Of a stretch of DNA of 64,000 nt, positions 35,468-43,399 are shown piece after piece. The stretch spans positions 1-64,000 of the forward strand of contig NZ_VMHN01000008.1 of NCBI RefSeq assembly GCF_008795955.1, in the 5' to 3' direction. The notes under the pieces were generated by a model. The model made no database searches and was not told the origin of the DNA. It worked only from the letters and a program-made list of their open reading frames with translations. The position numbers and the translations under genes were made by a program. Origin of the DNA: Marinobacter denitrificans (lineage in GTDB: Bacteria > Pseudomonadota > Gammaproteobacteria > Pseudomonadales > Oleiphilaceae). Position 1 is the stretch's first letter. Each line of letters starts with the position of its first letter.

Positions 35468-35496
35468 TTGACACTGATCACCGCAATACCTAGCAT
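35468..35496 (+). promoter_or_regulatory. Promoter of ispB
   Basis: TTGACA (35468-35473), 17-base spacer, TAGCAT (35491-35496), about 55 bp before the ispB start and divergent from the rplU promoter, with only 6 bp between the two -35 boxes. Confidence 0.6.
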
Positions 35497-35553
35497 TGCG
35501 GCACCCGCCTATTTTTCCAACGAAAACACCAGACAAGGGACCGGACCAGCCGC

Positions 35554-36522
35554 ATGACAGCCCAGCGCATTTACGACACCGTCGCGGACGACTTCAGCCG
35601 CGTCAACGATCTGATCATCAAGCGGCTCTCCTCAGACGTTCCCCTGGTGGAAAAAATCGCCCAGTACATCATTGAAAGCGGCGGTAAGCGCCTGAGGCCA
35701 TTACTGGTTTTGCTTTCAAGCCGCGCATTGGGCTATGACAAGGACGACCACCTGAAGCTTGCAGCGGTAATCGAATTCCTCCATACCGCCACCCTCCTCC
35801 ATGACGATGTTGTAGACACCTCGGACATGCGCCGGGGCCGCAGCACCGCCAACGCCAAGTGGGGTAATGCTCCGAGCGTTCTGGTAGGTGATTTCCTCTA
35901 CGCCCGCGCCTTCGAGATGATGGTGGAACTGCAGAACCTCCGCATCATGGACGTGCTTTCCCACGCCACAGCAGTTATCGCCGAAGGCGAGGTACTGCAA
36001 TTAATGAACGTGAAGAACCCGGACGTCAGTGAAGACAGGTATATGGAAGTCATCCACAACAAGACTGCCATGCTGTTTGAAGCGGCTTCCCACACTGGAG
36101 CGTTGCTGGCCAGGGCGAATGACGACCAGGAACAGGCTTTGAGCGCTTACGGTAAACACCTGGGCCTGGCTTTCCAACTGGTGGATGACGTACTGGACTA
36201 CCGCGGCGATTCGGAGGCAATGGGCAAGAACGTGGGTGATGACCTGGCTGAGGGCAAAACCACCCTGCCACTGATTTATGCCATGGCGGAAGGCAGCGAG
36301 GACGAGAAGCAACTGATTCGCCAGGCCATCCGCAAGGGTGGGCTGGATGATCTGCCCCGCATTCTCCAGATCGTCAACCGGTCTGGAGCGCTGGAATACA
36401 CCATGGGAAAAGCCAGGGAGCAGGCCGCGCTGGCTGCTGCCTGCCTGAAGACCCTTCCCGAATCAGATCATAAGGAATCGCTGGGATTGTTGACCGAAAT
36501 TGCGGTTGCGCGGGTAAGTTAG
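35554..36522 (+). CDS. ispB: Octaprenyl diphosphate synthase (polyprenyl synthase)
   Basis: Makes the long isoprenoid side chain of ubiquinone from FPP and IPP. Both aspartate-rich motifs are present: DDVVD at 84-88 and DDVLD at 211-215. 322 aa. Divergent from rplU as in E. coli and Pseudomonas. The chain length (C40 or C45) cannot be read reliably from the sequence. Its stop overlaps that of the convergent reductase gene by 4 bp. Confidence 0.94.
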   Translation: MTAQRIYDTVADDFSRVNDLIIKRLSSDVPLVEKIAQYIIESGGKRLRPLLVLLSSRALGYDKDDHLKLAAVIEFLHTATLLHDDVVDTSDMRRGRSTANAKWGNAPSVLVGDFLYARAFEMMVELQNLRIMDVLSHATAVIAEGEVLQLMNVKNPDVSEDRYMEVIHNKTAMLFEAASHTGALLARANDDQEQALSAYGKHLGLAFQLVDDVLDYRGDSEAMGKNVGDDLAEGKTTLPLIYAMAEGSEDEKQLIRQAIRKGGLDDLPRILQIVNRSGALEYTMGKAREQAALAAACLKTLPESDHKESLGLLTEIAVARVS

Positions 36523-37505
36523 CCTAGAGCATCCCTACCATGGGGCGCCTCAAAATCCAGCGCCGGCCCTACCGGCACAATTTGTGTCGGATTGATCGTA
36601 CGCTGACTCACGTAGTAGTGGCGCTTGATCTGTGGAATATCCACCGTCTCCGCCACGCCCGACATCTGATAAAGATCCCGCACATAGCCCGAGAGCGCCG
36701 GAAAGTCGGCGATCCTCTGGCGATTGCATTTGAAGTGGCCGTAATACACCGCGTCAAAGCGAATCAGTGTCGTAAACAACCGCCAGTCCGCCTCCGTCAG
36801 CCGGTTTCCCGCCAGATAACGCTGCCCTGACAGGCGCTCCTCCAGCCAGTCGAGTGAACCGAATAACGCCCCGTAGGCCTCTTCGTACTTATCCTGAGCG
36901 GTCGCGAAGCCTGCCTTATACACGCCGTTATTCACCGTGTGGTAAACACGGTCGTTCACTTCGGCAATCTCACTGTGCAACGCTTCCGGATAGAAATCCA
37001 GATCACTGCGAACATCTTCCAGCCCATTAAACGCCGCGTTGAACATCCGGATAATATCCGCCGACTCATTACTCACGATGGTCTGCTTTTTCGTGTCCCA
37101 CAGCGTCGGCACCGTCACCCGCCCGGAATAATCCGGCGCTGCCTTCAGGTACACCTCGTACATATATCGCATGCCATTTTCCGTGTCCCGATGTGCAGGA
37201 TCATCAGGCCGAAACTCCCAGCCATTCTCCACCATGTCCGGGTGCACCACCGACACCGAAATATGCTGCTCCAACCCCTTCAAAGCCCGGAAAATCAACG
37301 TCCGATGCGCCCAGGGACAGGCCATGGACACATAAAGGTGGTACCGCCCCGACTCCGCCGGGAATCCACCCTCGCCCTCAGGCCCGGGCGATCCATCAGC
37401 CGTCACCCAGTTGCGGAACCGCGCAGCCTCACGTTCGAACTTGCCACCGGTTTTCGAAGTGTCGTACCACTGATCGTGCCATTTACCGTCAACCAAAAGC
37501 CCCAT
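36519..37505 (-). CDS. Glutathionyl-hydroquinone reductase (Xi-class GST, YqjG/PcpF-like)
   Basis: Glutathione-dependent enzyme that reduces glutathionyl-hydroquinones, using an active-site cysteine. The Xi-class motif CPWAHRT is at residues 63-69 (C63 catalytic), with the long N-terminal segment and C-terminal helical domain typical of the ECM4/YqjG family. 328 aa. It is divergent from a LysR-type regulator that probably controls it. The physiological substrate is unknown; ring-cleavage or quinone detoxification is a reasonable guess. Confidence 0.9.
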   Translation of the reverse strand: MGLLVDGKWHDQWYDTSKTGGKFEREAARFRNWVTADGSPGPEGEGGFPAESGRYHLYVSMACPWAHRTLIFRALKGLEQHISVSVVHPDMVENGWEFRPDDPAHRDTENGMRYMYEVYLKAAPDYSGRVTVPTLWDTKKQTIVSNESADIIRMFNAAFNGLEDVRSDLDFYPEALHSEIAEVNDRVYHTVNNGVYKAGFATAQDKYEEAYGALFGSLDWLEERLSGQRYLAGNRLTEADWRLFTTLIRFDAVYYGHFKCNRQRIADFPALSGYVRDLYQMSGVAETVDIPQIKRHYYVSQRTINPTQIVPVGPALDFEAPHGRDALG

Positions 37506-37527
37506 AAATCCTCCCCTTAAAATTCAG

Positions 37528-37540
37528 TTGGCGATCGCAA
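37528..37540. promoter_or_regulatory. Candidate LysR-type operator (T-N11-A)
   Basis: TTGGCGATCGCAA in the 115-bp divergent intergenic region: T-N11-A with the palindromic core GCGATCGC, 23 bp upstream of the reductase start. LysR regulators commonly bind such sites between divergent genes. Confidence 0.4.
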
Positions 37541-37620
37541 GAAATTAAAGGAAGAATACCGGCCACCCTGCTACGCTCTCAAACAATCAATTCTGGCCAA
37601 CACAATCAGATAATTCGAAC

Positions 37621-38532
37621 ATGCACACAGCCATCACCATAGACGCCCTCAAGGTCCTTGATGCCATTGACCGCAAAGGCAGCTTCGCCGGCGCGGCCAA
37701 CGAGCTCTTCCGCGTGCCCTCTGCCATAAGCTATACCGTCCAGAAGCTCGAAGAAGATCTCAACGTTGCCATCTTCGACCGCACCGGACACCGCGCGGCC
37801 CTCACCCCGGCGGGTCGCTACCTGCTGGAAGAAGGCCGCACCCTGCTGGAAGCTGCGGAAAACCTGGCCCATACCACCCGCCAGGTCGCACAGGGCTGGG
37901 AAACCCGCCTGCGCATCGGCTTCAACTCCCTGCTTCCGGCCGAATGCCTGTTCCCCGCGGTTAAAGAATTTTACGAACTCGGCGTGCCGGTGGAAGTGCA
38001 ACTGGTGGAAGAAGTCTTTGCAGGCTCCTGGGATGCCCTGCAAAGCCGACGGGTGGACCTTGTCGTAGGCGCGGACCAGATCAGCAAGCCAGCCGGTTCG
38101 TTTACCACCACGCCCCTCGGGGAAATGCGGTTCGTCTACGCCATTGCGCCGGACCACCCCCTGACAACGGCCACGCAACCACTGAGAGAGGAAGATATTG
38201 CCCCCTTTCCCGCCGCCGTGGCCGCCGACACCTCTCGGTCATTGCCACCGGGCCACGCGGGCATATTCCGACGCCAGAGAACTATTACCGTCGCCAACAT
38301 TGACCAGAAAATCGCTGTCCAGCAGGCGGGGCTGGCCGTGGGCTGGTTACCTGAAGCTCGCGTACGCAACCACCTGGCCAATGGCTCGCTGATTGCACTG
38401 GACGTACACGAGCCCCGGCAACCCATTATGCTCCACCTCGCAAGACACTCGGAGGATCAGGGCAAGGCGTTGATGTGGTTCTGGGAAAATCTGGGCAAGT
38501 CACCCGCCATTGCAGCCTGGCTGGAGGGCTGA
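37621..38532 (+). CDS. LysR-family transcriptional regulator
   Basis: 303-aa regulator with an N-terminal winged helix-turn-helix (AITIDALKVLDAIDRKGSFAGAANELF then VPSAISYTVQKLEEDL) and a C-terminal periplasmic-binding-like effector domain. It is divergent from the glutathionyl-hydroquinone reductase gene, which suggests it regulates that gene and itself; the effector is unknown. The gene ends 113 bp before the wax ester synthase start and could share a transcript with it. Confidence 0.9.
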   Translation: MHTAITIDALKVLDAIDRKGSFAGAANELFRVPSAISYTVQKLEEDLNVAIFDRTGHRAALTPAGRYLLEEGRTLLEAAENLAHTTRQVAQGWETRLRIGFNSLLPAECLFPAVKEFYELGVPVEVQLVEEVFAGSWDALQSRRVDLVVGADQISKPAGSFTTTPLGEMRFVYAIAPDHPLTTATQPLREEDIAPFPAAVAADTSRSLPPGHAGIFRRQRTITVANIDQKIAVQQAGLAVGWLPEARVRNHLANGSLIALDVHEPRQPIMLHLARHSEDQGKALMWFWENLGKSPAIAAWLEG

Positions 38533-38645
38533 ATCCGGGTTGCTGGCCGAGGGGACCGACATCACACAGGCAAAATGGCCAACGGATAATCTCCTCATTC
38601 GTTTATACTGCCCCGACGCAAGAACCTGTGAACGGAGCTCAAACC

Positions 38646-40175
38646 ATGCGGCAGTTGTCGGAGCTGGATGCCTCATTCCTCTATCTGGAATCGGAAACCG
38701 CCCCCATGCATATTGGCGGCATCTATCTTTTTGATGCCCGGGAGCGCGAGAAACCACTGGCTTTCAGCACCTTCGTTGCCTACCTGCGCAGCCGTCTCCA
38801 TGTGGTGCCACTGTTCCGTCAGCGCCTCAAGGAAATCCCCCTGAGGCTTGGGCGCCCCTACTGGATTGATGATCCGGATTTCAGTATTGAACGGCACCTT
38901 GCCTACGTTAACCTTGGCGACCATGGCCAGCTGGGCAGCCTGATGGGATTGGCCTCCCGAATTCTTGAGGAACCTCTGAAGAGAGATCGCCCCCTGTGGC
39001 ATATTACCTTCGTCGACGGCTTTCAGCTCGACGACAACGACCCCGACAGCAGGAGTTTCGCGCTGATCGTAAAACTCCACCATGCGGCCATTGATGCCTT
39101 CAGCGGCGAGGAAATCATTGGTAAGTTACTGGAGTACACACCGCACGCCCGTACCATTGATGCACCACGGCCATGGAACCCAAGGCCGCAACCGTCGGAA
39201 GAACGAGTGGTACTCCAGGCTGGGGCCAACCTGCTGCGTAAGCCCTTGCAGGTGACTTCGCTGGCCGTCAATGCGGCAGAGGCAACAGCCCGGGGACTCA
39301 TCCAGAAACAGATGCGGAAACTGCCGTTACCCTTTCCCTTATTTTCCGCCCCCCATAGCCCGTTTAACCGACAGATCACCGCAAACCGCCAGATCATCTC
39401 CACCAGCCTGGACCTCTCCCGGCTCAAGGCCATCAAGGCAACGTTGGGCAATGTGACATTGAACGATGTGGTTCTGGGGCTTTGCGCTGAGACCCTGCGT
39501 CGCTATATGGCGAACCATGATGTGGAAACGGACCGTTCCCTGGTAGCCATGACGCCGATCTCGGTTCGCTCCAGCAGCCTGCGCAAAGCCACCGGAAACC
39601 AGATGTCTGCTATGCTGCTGGATCTGGCAACCAATGAGCCGGATCCGGCAAAGCGGATTCACCGCATCCACTGGAATGCAGTGGAATCCGAGCCCTACCG
39701 GGAAGCCATTGCGGCAGATCGCCTGACAGAACTGTTGCCTTCCACGATGCTGGCACTCTCGGCCCGGCTTTATTCCGAGCTACAGATCGCCCAGAGGTAC
39801 CAGCCGGTGTTCAATCTGCCGATCACCAACGTACCGGGGCCGCAGGTTCCCCTATACCTTCAGGGGGCCCGACTGGTCCGGCAGTTCAACTCCGCACCTC
39901 TTTTTGACAGCCTGGGACTGGTTATCGTTGCAGTCAGTTACCAGGGCAGCCTCACTGTGAATTTCACCCTGTGCCCGGATGTGGTAGCCGACGGCGACTC
40001 GCTGACAGGACTGCTTGAGGACAGTCTGGCAGCCATAGAAAAGGCGGCAACGGTCCTCGCACCGGAGAGCGAGGAACCAGACTATCAGGCGGATAACCAT
40101 AAGACCTTGACGGATGAGGCGCTCACCCTCATGGAAGGTGCCTTGAGAAAGGTGTTGAAACGCTTTCGGCATTGA
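38646..40175 (+). CDS. Wax ester synthase / diacylglycerol acyltransferase (WS/DGAT)
   Basis: Transfers acyl groups from acyl-CoA to fatty alcohols or diacylglycerol, making storage lipid; membrane or lipid-body associated. 509 aa. The family begins RQLSELDASFLYLE; PLWHITFVDG is the conserved PLW motif. The catalytic HHxxxDG reads HHAAIDA (H145, H146, D150), with Ala in place of the final Gly. NDVVLG is at about residue 273. Start ATG at 38646 has GGAG upstream. Marinobacter species carry several such genes; the substitution may affect rate or specificity, or the gene may be a secondary paralogue. Confidence 0.93.
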   Translation: MRQLSELDASFLYLESETAPMHIGGIYLFDAREREKPLAFSTFVAYLRSRLHVVPLFRQRLKEIPLRLGRPYWIDDPDFSIERHLAYVNLGDHGQLGSLMGLASRILEEPLKRDRPLWHITFVDGFQLDDNDPDSRSFALIVKLHHAAIDAFSGEEIIGKLLEYTPHARTIDAPRPWNPRPQPSEERVVLQAGANLLRKPLQVTSLAVNAAEATARGLIQKQMRKLPLPFPLFSAPHSPFNRQITANRQIISTSLDLSRLKAIKATLGNVTLNDVVLGLCAETLRRYMANHDVETDRSLVAMTPISVRSSSLRKATGNQMSAMLLDLATNEPDPAKRIHRIHWNAVESEPYREAIAADRLTELLPSTMLALSARLYSELQIAQRYQPVFNLPITNVPGPQVPLYLQGARLVRQFNSAPLFDSLGLVIVAVSYQGSLTVNFTLCPDVVADGDSLTGLLEDSLAAIEKAATVLAPESEEPDYQADNHKTLTDEALTLMEGALRKVLKRFRH

Positions 40176-40193
40176 TCCCAGGCCGGGAGATCA

Positions 40194-40215
40194 GGGGTGG
40201 CGCCAGAACCACCCC
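40194..40215. terminator. Hairpin between convergent WS/DGAT and DUF2057 genes
   Basis: GGGGTGG (40194-40200) and CCACCCC (40209-40215), 7 bp, 8-base loop, with no T-run. It lies in the 46-bp gap between two convergent genes. Confidence 0.45.
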
Positions 40216-40221
40216 ACTGCG

Positions 40222-40899
40222 TTACTCGAACGCCCAGCGCAGGAAGGTACGCCGCTCTTCCTCAGTGGCTTCCCCCCAGAGCGCCTTGAGCTCTTCCAGT
40301 GTGCCTTCGCCTTCCGCACTGCCTGTACTACCGGAGTCGCCCCCACCTGAGCCCACAGGGGCCCGGGCCACTGCGGATTGCCCTGAAGAACGGCCATCCC
40401 ACGCGCTTGCGGTGGCAACCACTTCACTGGAGGCATTTACTATATCAGCGGAAAAATCACCAGCAAAAGCCTCTGCTTCCTTCCTGTTCGCAGGGGGCTG
40501 AAAATCGAAACGGTAGGTTTCGCCGGGCTCGGCATCAATGGTCACTGCCTGAGGAGCGGTTTCAATAACATGCACCTTGGACTCGCCGTTGCGGACAACC
40601 CCGCTTTTTGCCCAGATGGTTTTGTAGGTGAACACAACGTGGTTTTCACCCGCAAGCAGATCAAAATCCAGCGCCAGATCGTCCATCAGGAAATTGGTCT
40701 GGCTACGACCATTAACCTGCTGCACCTTGATCTCGGCGGGTGCCTTGAGCACAGCCGTCCGGGATTCATCGGCGTCGCCTTCCCAGGTCTTCACATTACC
40801 CATGGTGGAGCTGCATCCGGCAAGAACAACCACTGCAGATAAAGCTGCGAGGAAGTAACTCGCTTTCTTGAAAATGGCCGAAACGTGATAGATACTCAT
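40222..40899 (-). CDS. DUF2057 family lipoprotein (YccT-like)
   Basis: Exported lipoprotein: signal peptide with lipobox VLAGC and lipidated C29. The body resembles the DUF2057/YccT family of unknown function: beta-rich middle with GENHVVFTYKTIW and a C-terminal motif LKALWGEATEEERRTFLRWA that matches the end of E. coli YccT in pattern. A Gly/Ser-rich linker (residues about 182-196) separates the two. 225 aa. Role unknown; YccT has been linked to curli regulation in enteric bacteria, but that cannot be transferred here. Confidence 0.75.
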   Translation of the reverse strand: MSIYHVSAIFKKASYFLAALSAVVVLAGCSSTMGNVKTWEGDADESRTAVLKAPAEIKVQQVNGRSQTNFLMDDLALDFDLLAGENHVVFTYKTIWAKSGVVRNGESKVHVIETAPQAVTIDAEPGETYRFDFQPPANRKEAEAFAGDFSADIVNASSEVVATASAWDGRSSGQSAVARAPVGSGGGDSGSTGSAEGEGTLEELKALWGEATEEERRTFLRWAFE

Positions 40900-41072
40900 A
40901 CTATATCCTTGTGCAATACACCGTTAGTACCCGGCGGGTGGTCACTTGTGGTTGAAAGGCATTTTGAAGAGTGGCAACGCCAAGAGCAAGACATACCGCC
41001 TGTTTACAACAACCCGATGACATTTCGATTACGTAGACAGCGCCATGCCGGACCGATAATTGTAAAAAAATG

Positions 41073-41100
41073 TTGAATTCGGCAGGAATTGATTTAATTT
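41073..41100 (+). promoter_or_regulatory. Candidate promoter of the DUF6316 gene
   Basis: TTGAAT (41073-41078), 16-base spacer, TAATTT (41095-41100), in an AT-rich stretch 70 bp before the gene. Moderate match only. Confidence 0.3.
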
Positions 41101-41169
41101 TAAGCAATCGGCCAACAAAACATTCCACTGCCCGTCACTAGAAAAACGATAAAGGGCTCAGGAGAAAAC

Positions 41170-41373
41170 ATGGATACCCAACGTCGGTCCGGAGAAAACG
41201 GCCCCGCACCGTTCCGAAGCAGTCGATTCTTCTGCGTCGGAAGCAAGTGGTATTTCACCACCCGCGAGGGCTTTGACAGTGGCCCCTTCGCTTCCCGCCA
41301 ACGCGCTGAGACCGGATTGAGACGTTTTTTGCATGTTGTGCGACTACTGCCGGAAGAACAGCAGATTCATTAA
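41170..41373 (+). CDS. Small DUF6316 family protein
   Basis: 67-aa soluble protein with a conserved pattern FFCVGSKWYFTTREGFDSGP (residues about 20-39) that I recognise as the DUF6316-type motif in marine gammaproteobacteria. Strong ribosome binding site (CAGGAG, seven bases before ATG) and its own AT-rich upstream region support expression. The end is a basic helix with leucines. Function unknown; no neighbour gives a clue. The TAA stop lies inside the terminator stem that follows. Confidence 0.75.
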   Translation: MDTQRRSGENGPAPFRSSRFFCVGSKWYFTTREGFDSGPFASRQRAETGLRRFLHVVRLLPEEQQIH

Positions 41374-41393
41374 GCGGGACTCCGTTCCCGCTT
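41372..41393. terminator. Terminator between the DUF6316 gene and thiL
   Basis: AAGCGGGA (41372-41379) and TCCCGCTT (41386-41393), 8 bp with a 6-base loop; serves both convergent genes. The left arm overlaps the DUF6316 stop codon. Confidence 0.6.
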
Positions 41394-41436
41394 GAGTAAT
41401 TGTTGTGACAATGACCGGCTTGTCGCTGCTCACAAG

Positions 41437-42390
41437 TCAGGTGATGAAATGATCATAGCCACCGGCCCCGGAGGCCAGAGACTGACCATTGCTGCTTAAG
41501 ACCAGACCGTGTCCGGCGTTCACTTCACCAATAATGGTCAGCCGGCTGCGAGTGTCTTCCGGCAGACTCTCCCAGGCGTTCGGGCTGATGGTGACGCACA
41601 ACTCATAATCATCACCGGCATTCAGAGCCAGGTTGATCGCGCTTTCACCAACAAGGCGCTTCAGCGCTGCTGACAGCGGAAGCTTTGTGACGTCAATGGA
41701 CGCAGCGACTCCGGATGCCTCCAGGATATGCCCCAGATCCGCCACCAGGCCATCGGAAATATCCACGGCGGCCGAAGCAATTCCACGCAGTGCAACACCG
41801 AGGCTCAGCCGTGGTTCGGGATAATGATATCTGGCCAGGACCGTCTGTTCATCAGCCCGCGGGGTGTGGCTCTCCAGATATTTCAATGCGGCTCCAGCCT
41901 CGCCGAGGGTGCCGGAAACACAGACATAGTCTCCGACCCGGGCACCAGAACGCAGAATCGCCTGCCCCTCGGGTACCGTCCCATGGACCTGAAGACTGAG
42001 CGTCAGCGGCCCACGGGTGGTGTCACCACCGGCGAGCGAGAGCCCGAAGCAACTCGCCGCCCTTGCCAGCCCACGGGCGTAGGCATGCAACCATTCCGGA
42101 TCGGCGTCAGGAAGTGTCAGGGCAAGGGTAAAGCAGACGGGATCCGCCCCCATGGCAGCCAGATCACTGGCCGCCACGGCGAGGCTTCGCCAGCCAAGTT
42201 TTTCAGGGTCGTAGTGACGGGGGAAATGAACACCTTCAACCAGCGCGTCAACAGAAAAAACCAGGTCCCTCCCCGACTCGACTCGCTGAATGGCACAGTC
42301 GTCTCCGGGGCCGAGCAGAACCGCAGAGGTGTTTCCTGCCTCGGCGACAGGAAAGAAATAACGGCGGATCAGCTCGAACTCCCCCATCAC
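41437..42390 (-). CDS. thiL: Thiamine-monophosphate kinase
   Basis: Phosphorylates thiamine monophosphate to the active cofactor thiamine diphosphate. PurM/AIRS-like fold with GDDCAI near the N-terminus, AASDLAAMGA and DISDGLVADLGH. 317 aa. Directly abuts nusB (start at 42390, nusB stop at 42391), the standard nusB-thiL order. Confidence 0.95.
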   Translation of the reverse strand: MMGEFELIRRYFFPVAEAGNTSAVLLGPGDDCAIQRVESGRDLVFSVDALVEGVHFPRHYDPEKLGWRSLAVAASDLAAMGADPVCFTLALTLPDADPEWLHAYARGLARAASCFGLSLAGGDTTRGPLTLSLQVHGTVPEGQAILRSGARVGDYVCVSGTLGEAGAALKYLESHTPRADEQTVLARYHYPEPRLSLGVALRGIASAAVDISDGLVADLGHILEASGVAASIDVTKLPLSAALKRLVGESAINLALNAGDDYELCVTISPNAWESLPEDTRSRLTIIGEVNAGHGLVLSSNGQSLASGAGGYDHFIT

Positions 42391-42870
42391 TTAGCGCGGT
42401 CGGGTCTCGGCCAGGCGCAGGCGATGGCTAAGCTTATCAAGCAGGCTGTTAACGAACTTGTGGCCTTCGGTGCCGCCAAACTTCTTGGCCATCTCGATCC
42501 CTTCGTTGATCACTACCTTGTAGGGAACATCCAGCCGGTATTTCAGCTCGTAGGTGCCCAGCCGCACGATGGCCAGCTCAATGGCATCCACTTCATGTAT
42601 GGGCCGGTCCAGGAAGGGCTCCAGCAGGCGATCCAGCTCGGCCTGTTCCCGATGAACACCCCTGAGGAGGTCGCGAAAATAGGCCGTATCAACCTTCGTC
42701 ATATCATTGTCGACGATAAACTCGGACTCGATGTCCGTAATCGAGCTCTTGCTGAAGTGGCGCTGATACAGCCCCTGCATGGCAAGGGCCCGCGCCCTTC
42801 GCCTGTCGCCAGCCTTGGGCTGACCGGCCGGGGCCGGTTGCGCGGTACTGTCTTCTGGTGCGCTCATCAT
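42391..42870 (-). CDS. nusB: Transcription antitermination factor NusB
   Basis: Binds boxA RNA with NusE (S10) in rRNA antitermination. 159 aa; all-helical, with RRRARALAMQGLYQRHFS at the start of the domain and the C-terminal VPYKVVINEGIEMAKKFGG. A 20-residue Pro/Ala-rich N-terminal tail precedes it. ATG at 42870 overlaps the ribH stop (ATGA). Confidence 0.95.
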   Translation of the reverse strand: MMSAPEDSTAQPAPAGQPKAGDRRRARALAMQGLYQRHFSKSSITDIESEFIVDNDMTKVDTAYFRDLLRGVHREQAELDRLLEPFLDRPIHEVDAIELAIVRLGTYELKYRLDVPYKVVINEGIEMAKKFGGTEGHKFVNSLLDKLSHRLRLAETRPR

Positions 42871-43343
42871 TCACCCAGCTTCTTGAAAAGGCTGACCATT
42901 TCCAGCGCTGTAATGGCCGCTTCGGCGCCTTTGTTGCCGGCTTTGGTGCCCGCACGCTCAATGGCCTGTTCGATGGAATCAACCGTCAGCACGCCAAACG
43001 TAACTGGCACATCGGTTTCCAGACTTACCGCCCCCAGGCCGCTGGACGCTTCACCGGCCACGTATTCGAAATGGGGAGTGCCACCACGAATAACGGCACC
43101 GAGAGCGATGATGGCGTCGTGGTTGCCAGTCTCGGCCACGCGCTTTACTGCCAGCGGCATTTCATAGGCACCGGGCACCCGCACAATAGTGATGTCGGCA
43201 TCCGCAATGCCGTGACGACGCAAGGTATCGAGCGCGCCCTCCACCAGACTTTCCACCACAAAACCGTTAAAACGACCAACAACCAGCGCGTATTTGCCGC
43301 TGCAGCGGGTAAAATCACCTTCAATCACTTTGATATCTGCCAT
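42867..43343 (-). CDS. ribH: 6,7-dimethyl-8-ribityllumazine synthase
   Basis: Penultimate step of riboflavin synthesis, forming 60-mer capsids. 158 aa; RFNGFVVESLVEGALDTL near the start and GAVIRGGTPHFEYVAGE in the active site are as in the family. Start at 43343 with GAAGGAG upstream. Lies between ribB and nusB in one operon. Confidence 0.96.
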   Translation of the reverse strand: MADIKVIEGDFTRCSGKYALVVGRFNGFVVESLVEGALDTLRRHGIADADITIVRVPGAYEMPLAVKRVAETGNHDAIIALGAVIRGGTPHFEYVAGEASSGLGAVSLETDVPVTFGVLTVDSIEQAIERAGTKAGNKGAEAAITALEMVSLFKKLGE

Positions 43344-43399
43344 GAATGGCTCCTTCAGTGGCAACCCCGCCTTTTTTGGTGCGGCGTTGCCGGGGTTCA

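Noticed and set aside
41728..43167. A 479-codon plus-strand open frame opposite thiL, nusB and ribH
   Set aside because: Antisense shadow of three conserved genes; low-complexity translation with no family resemblance.
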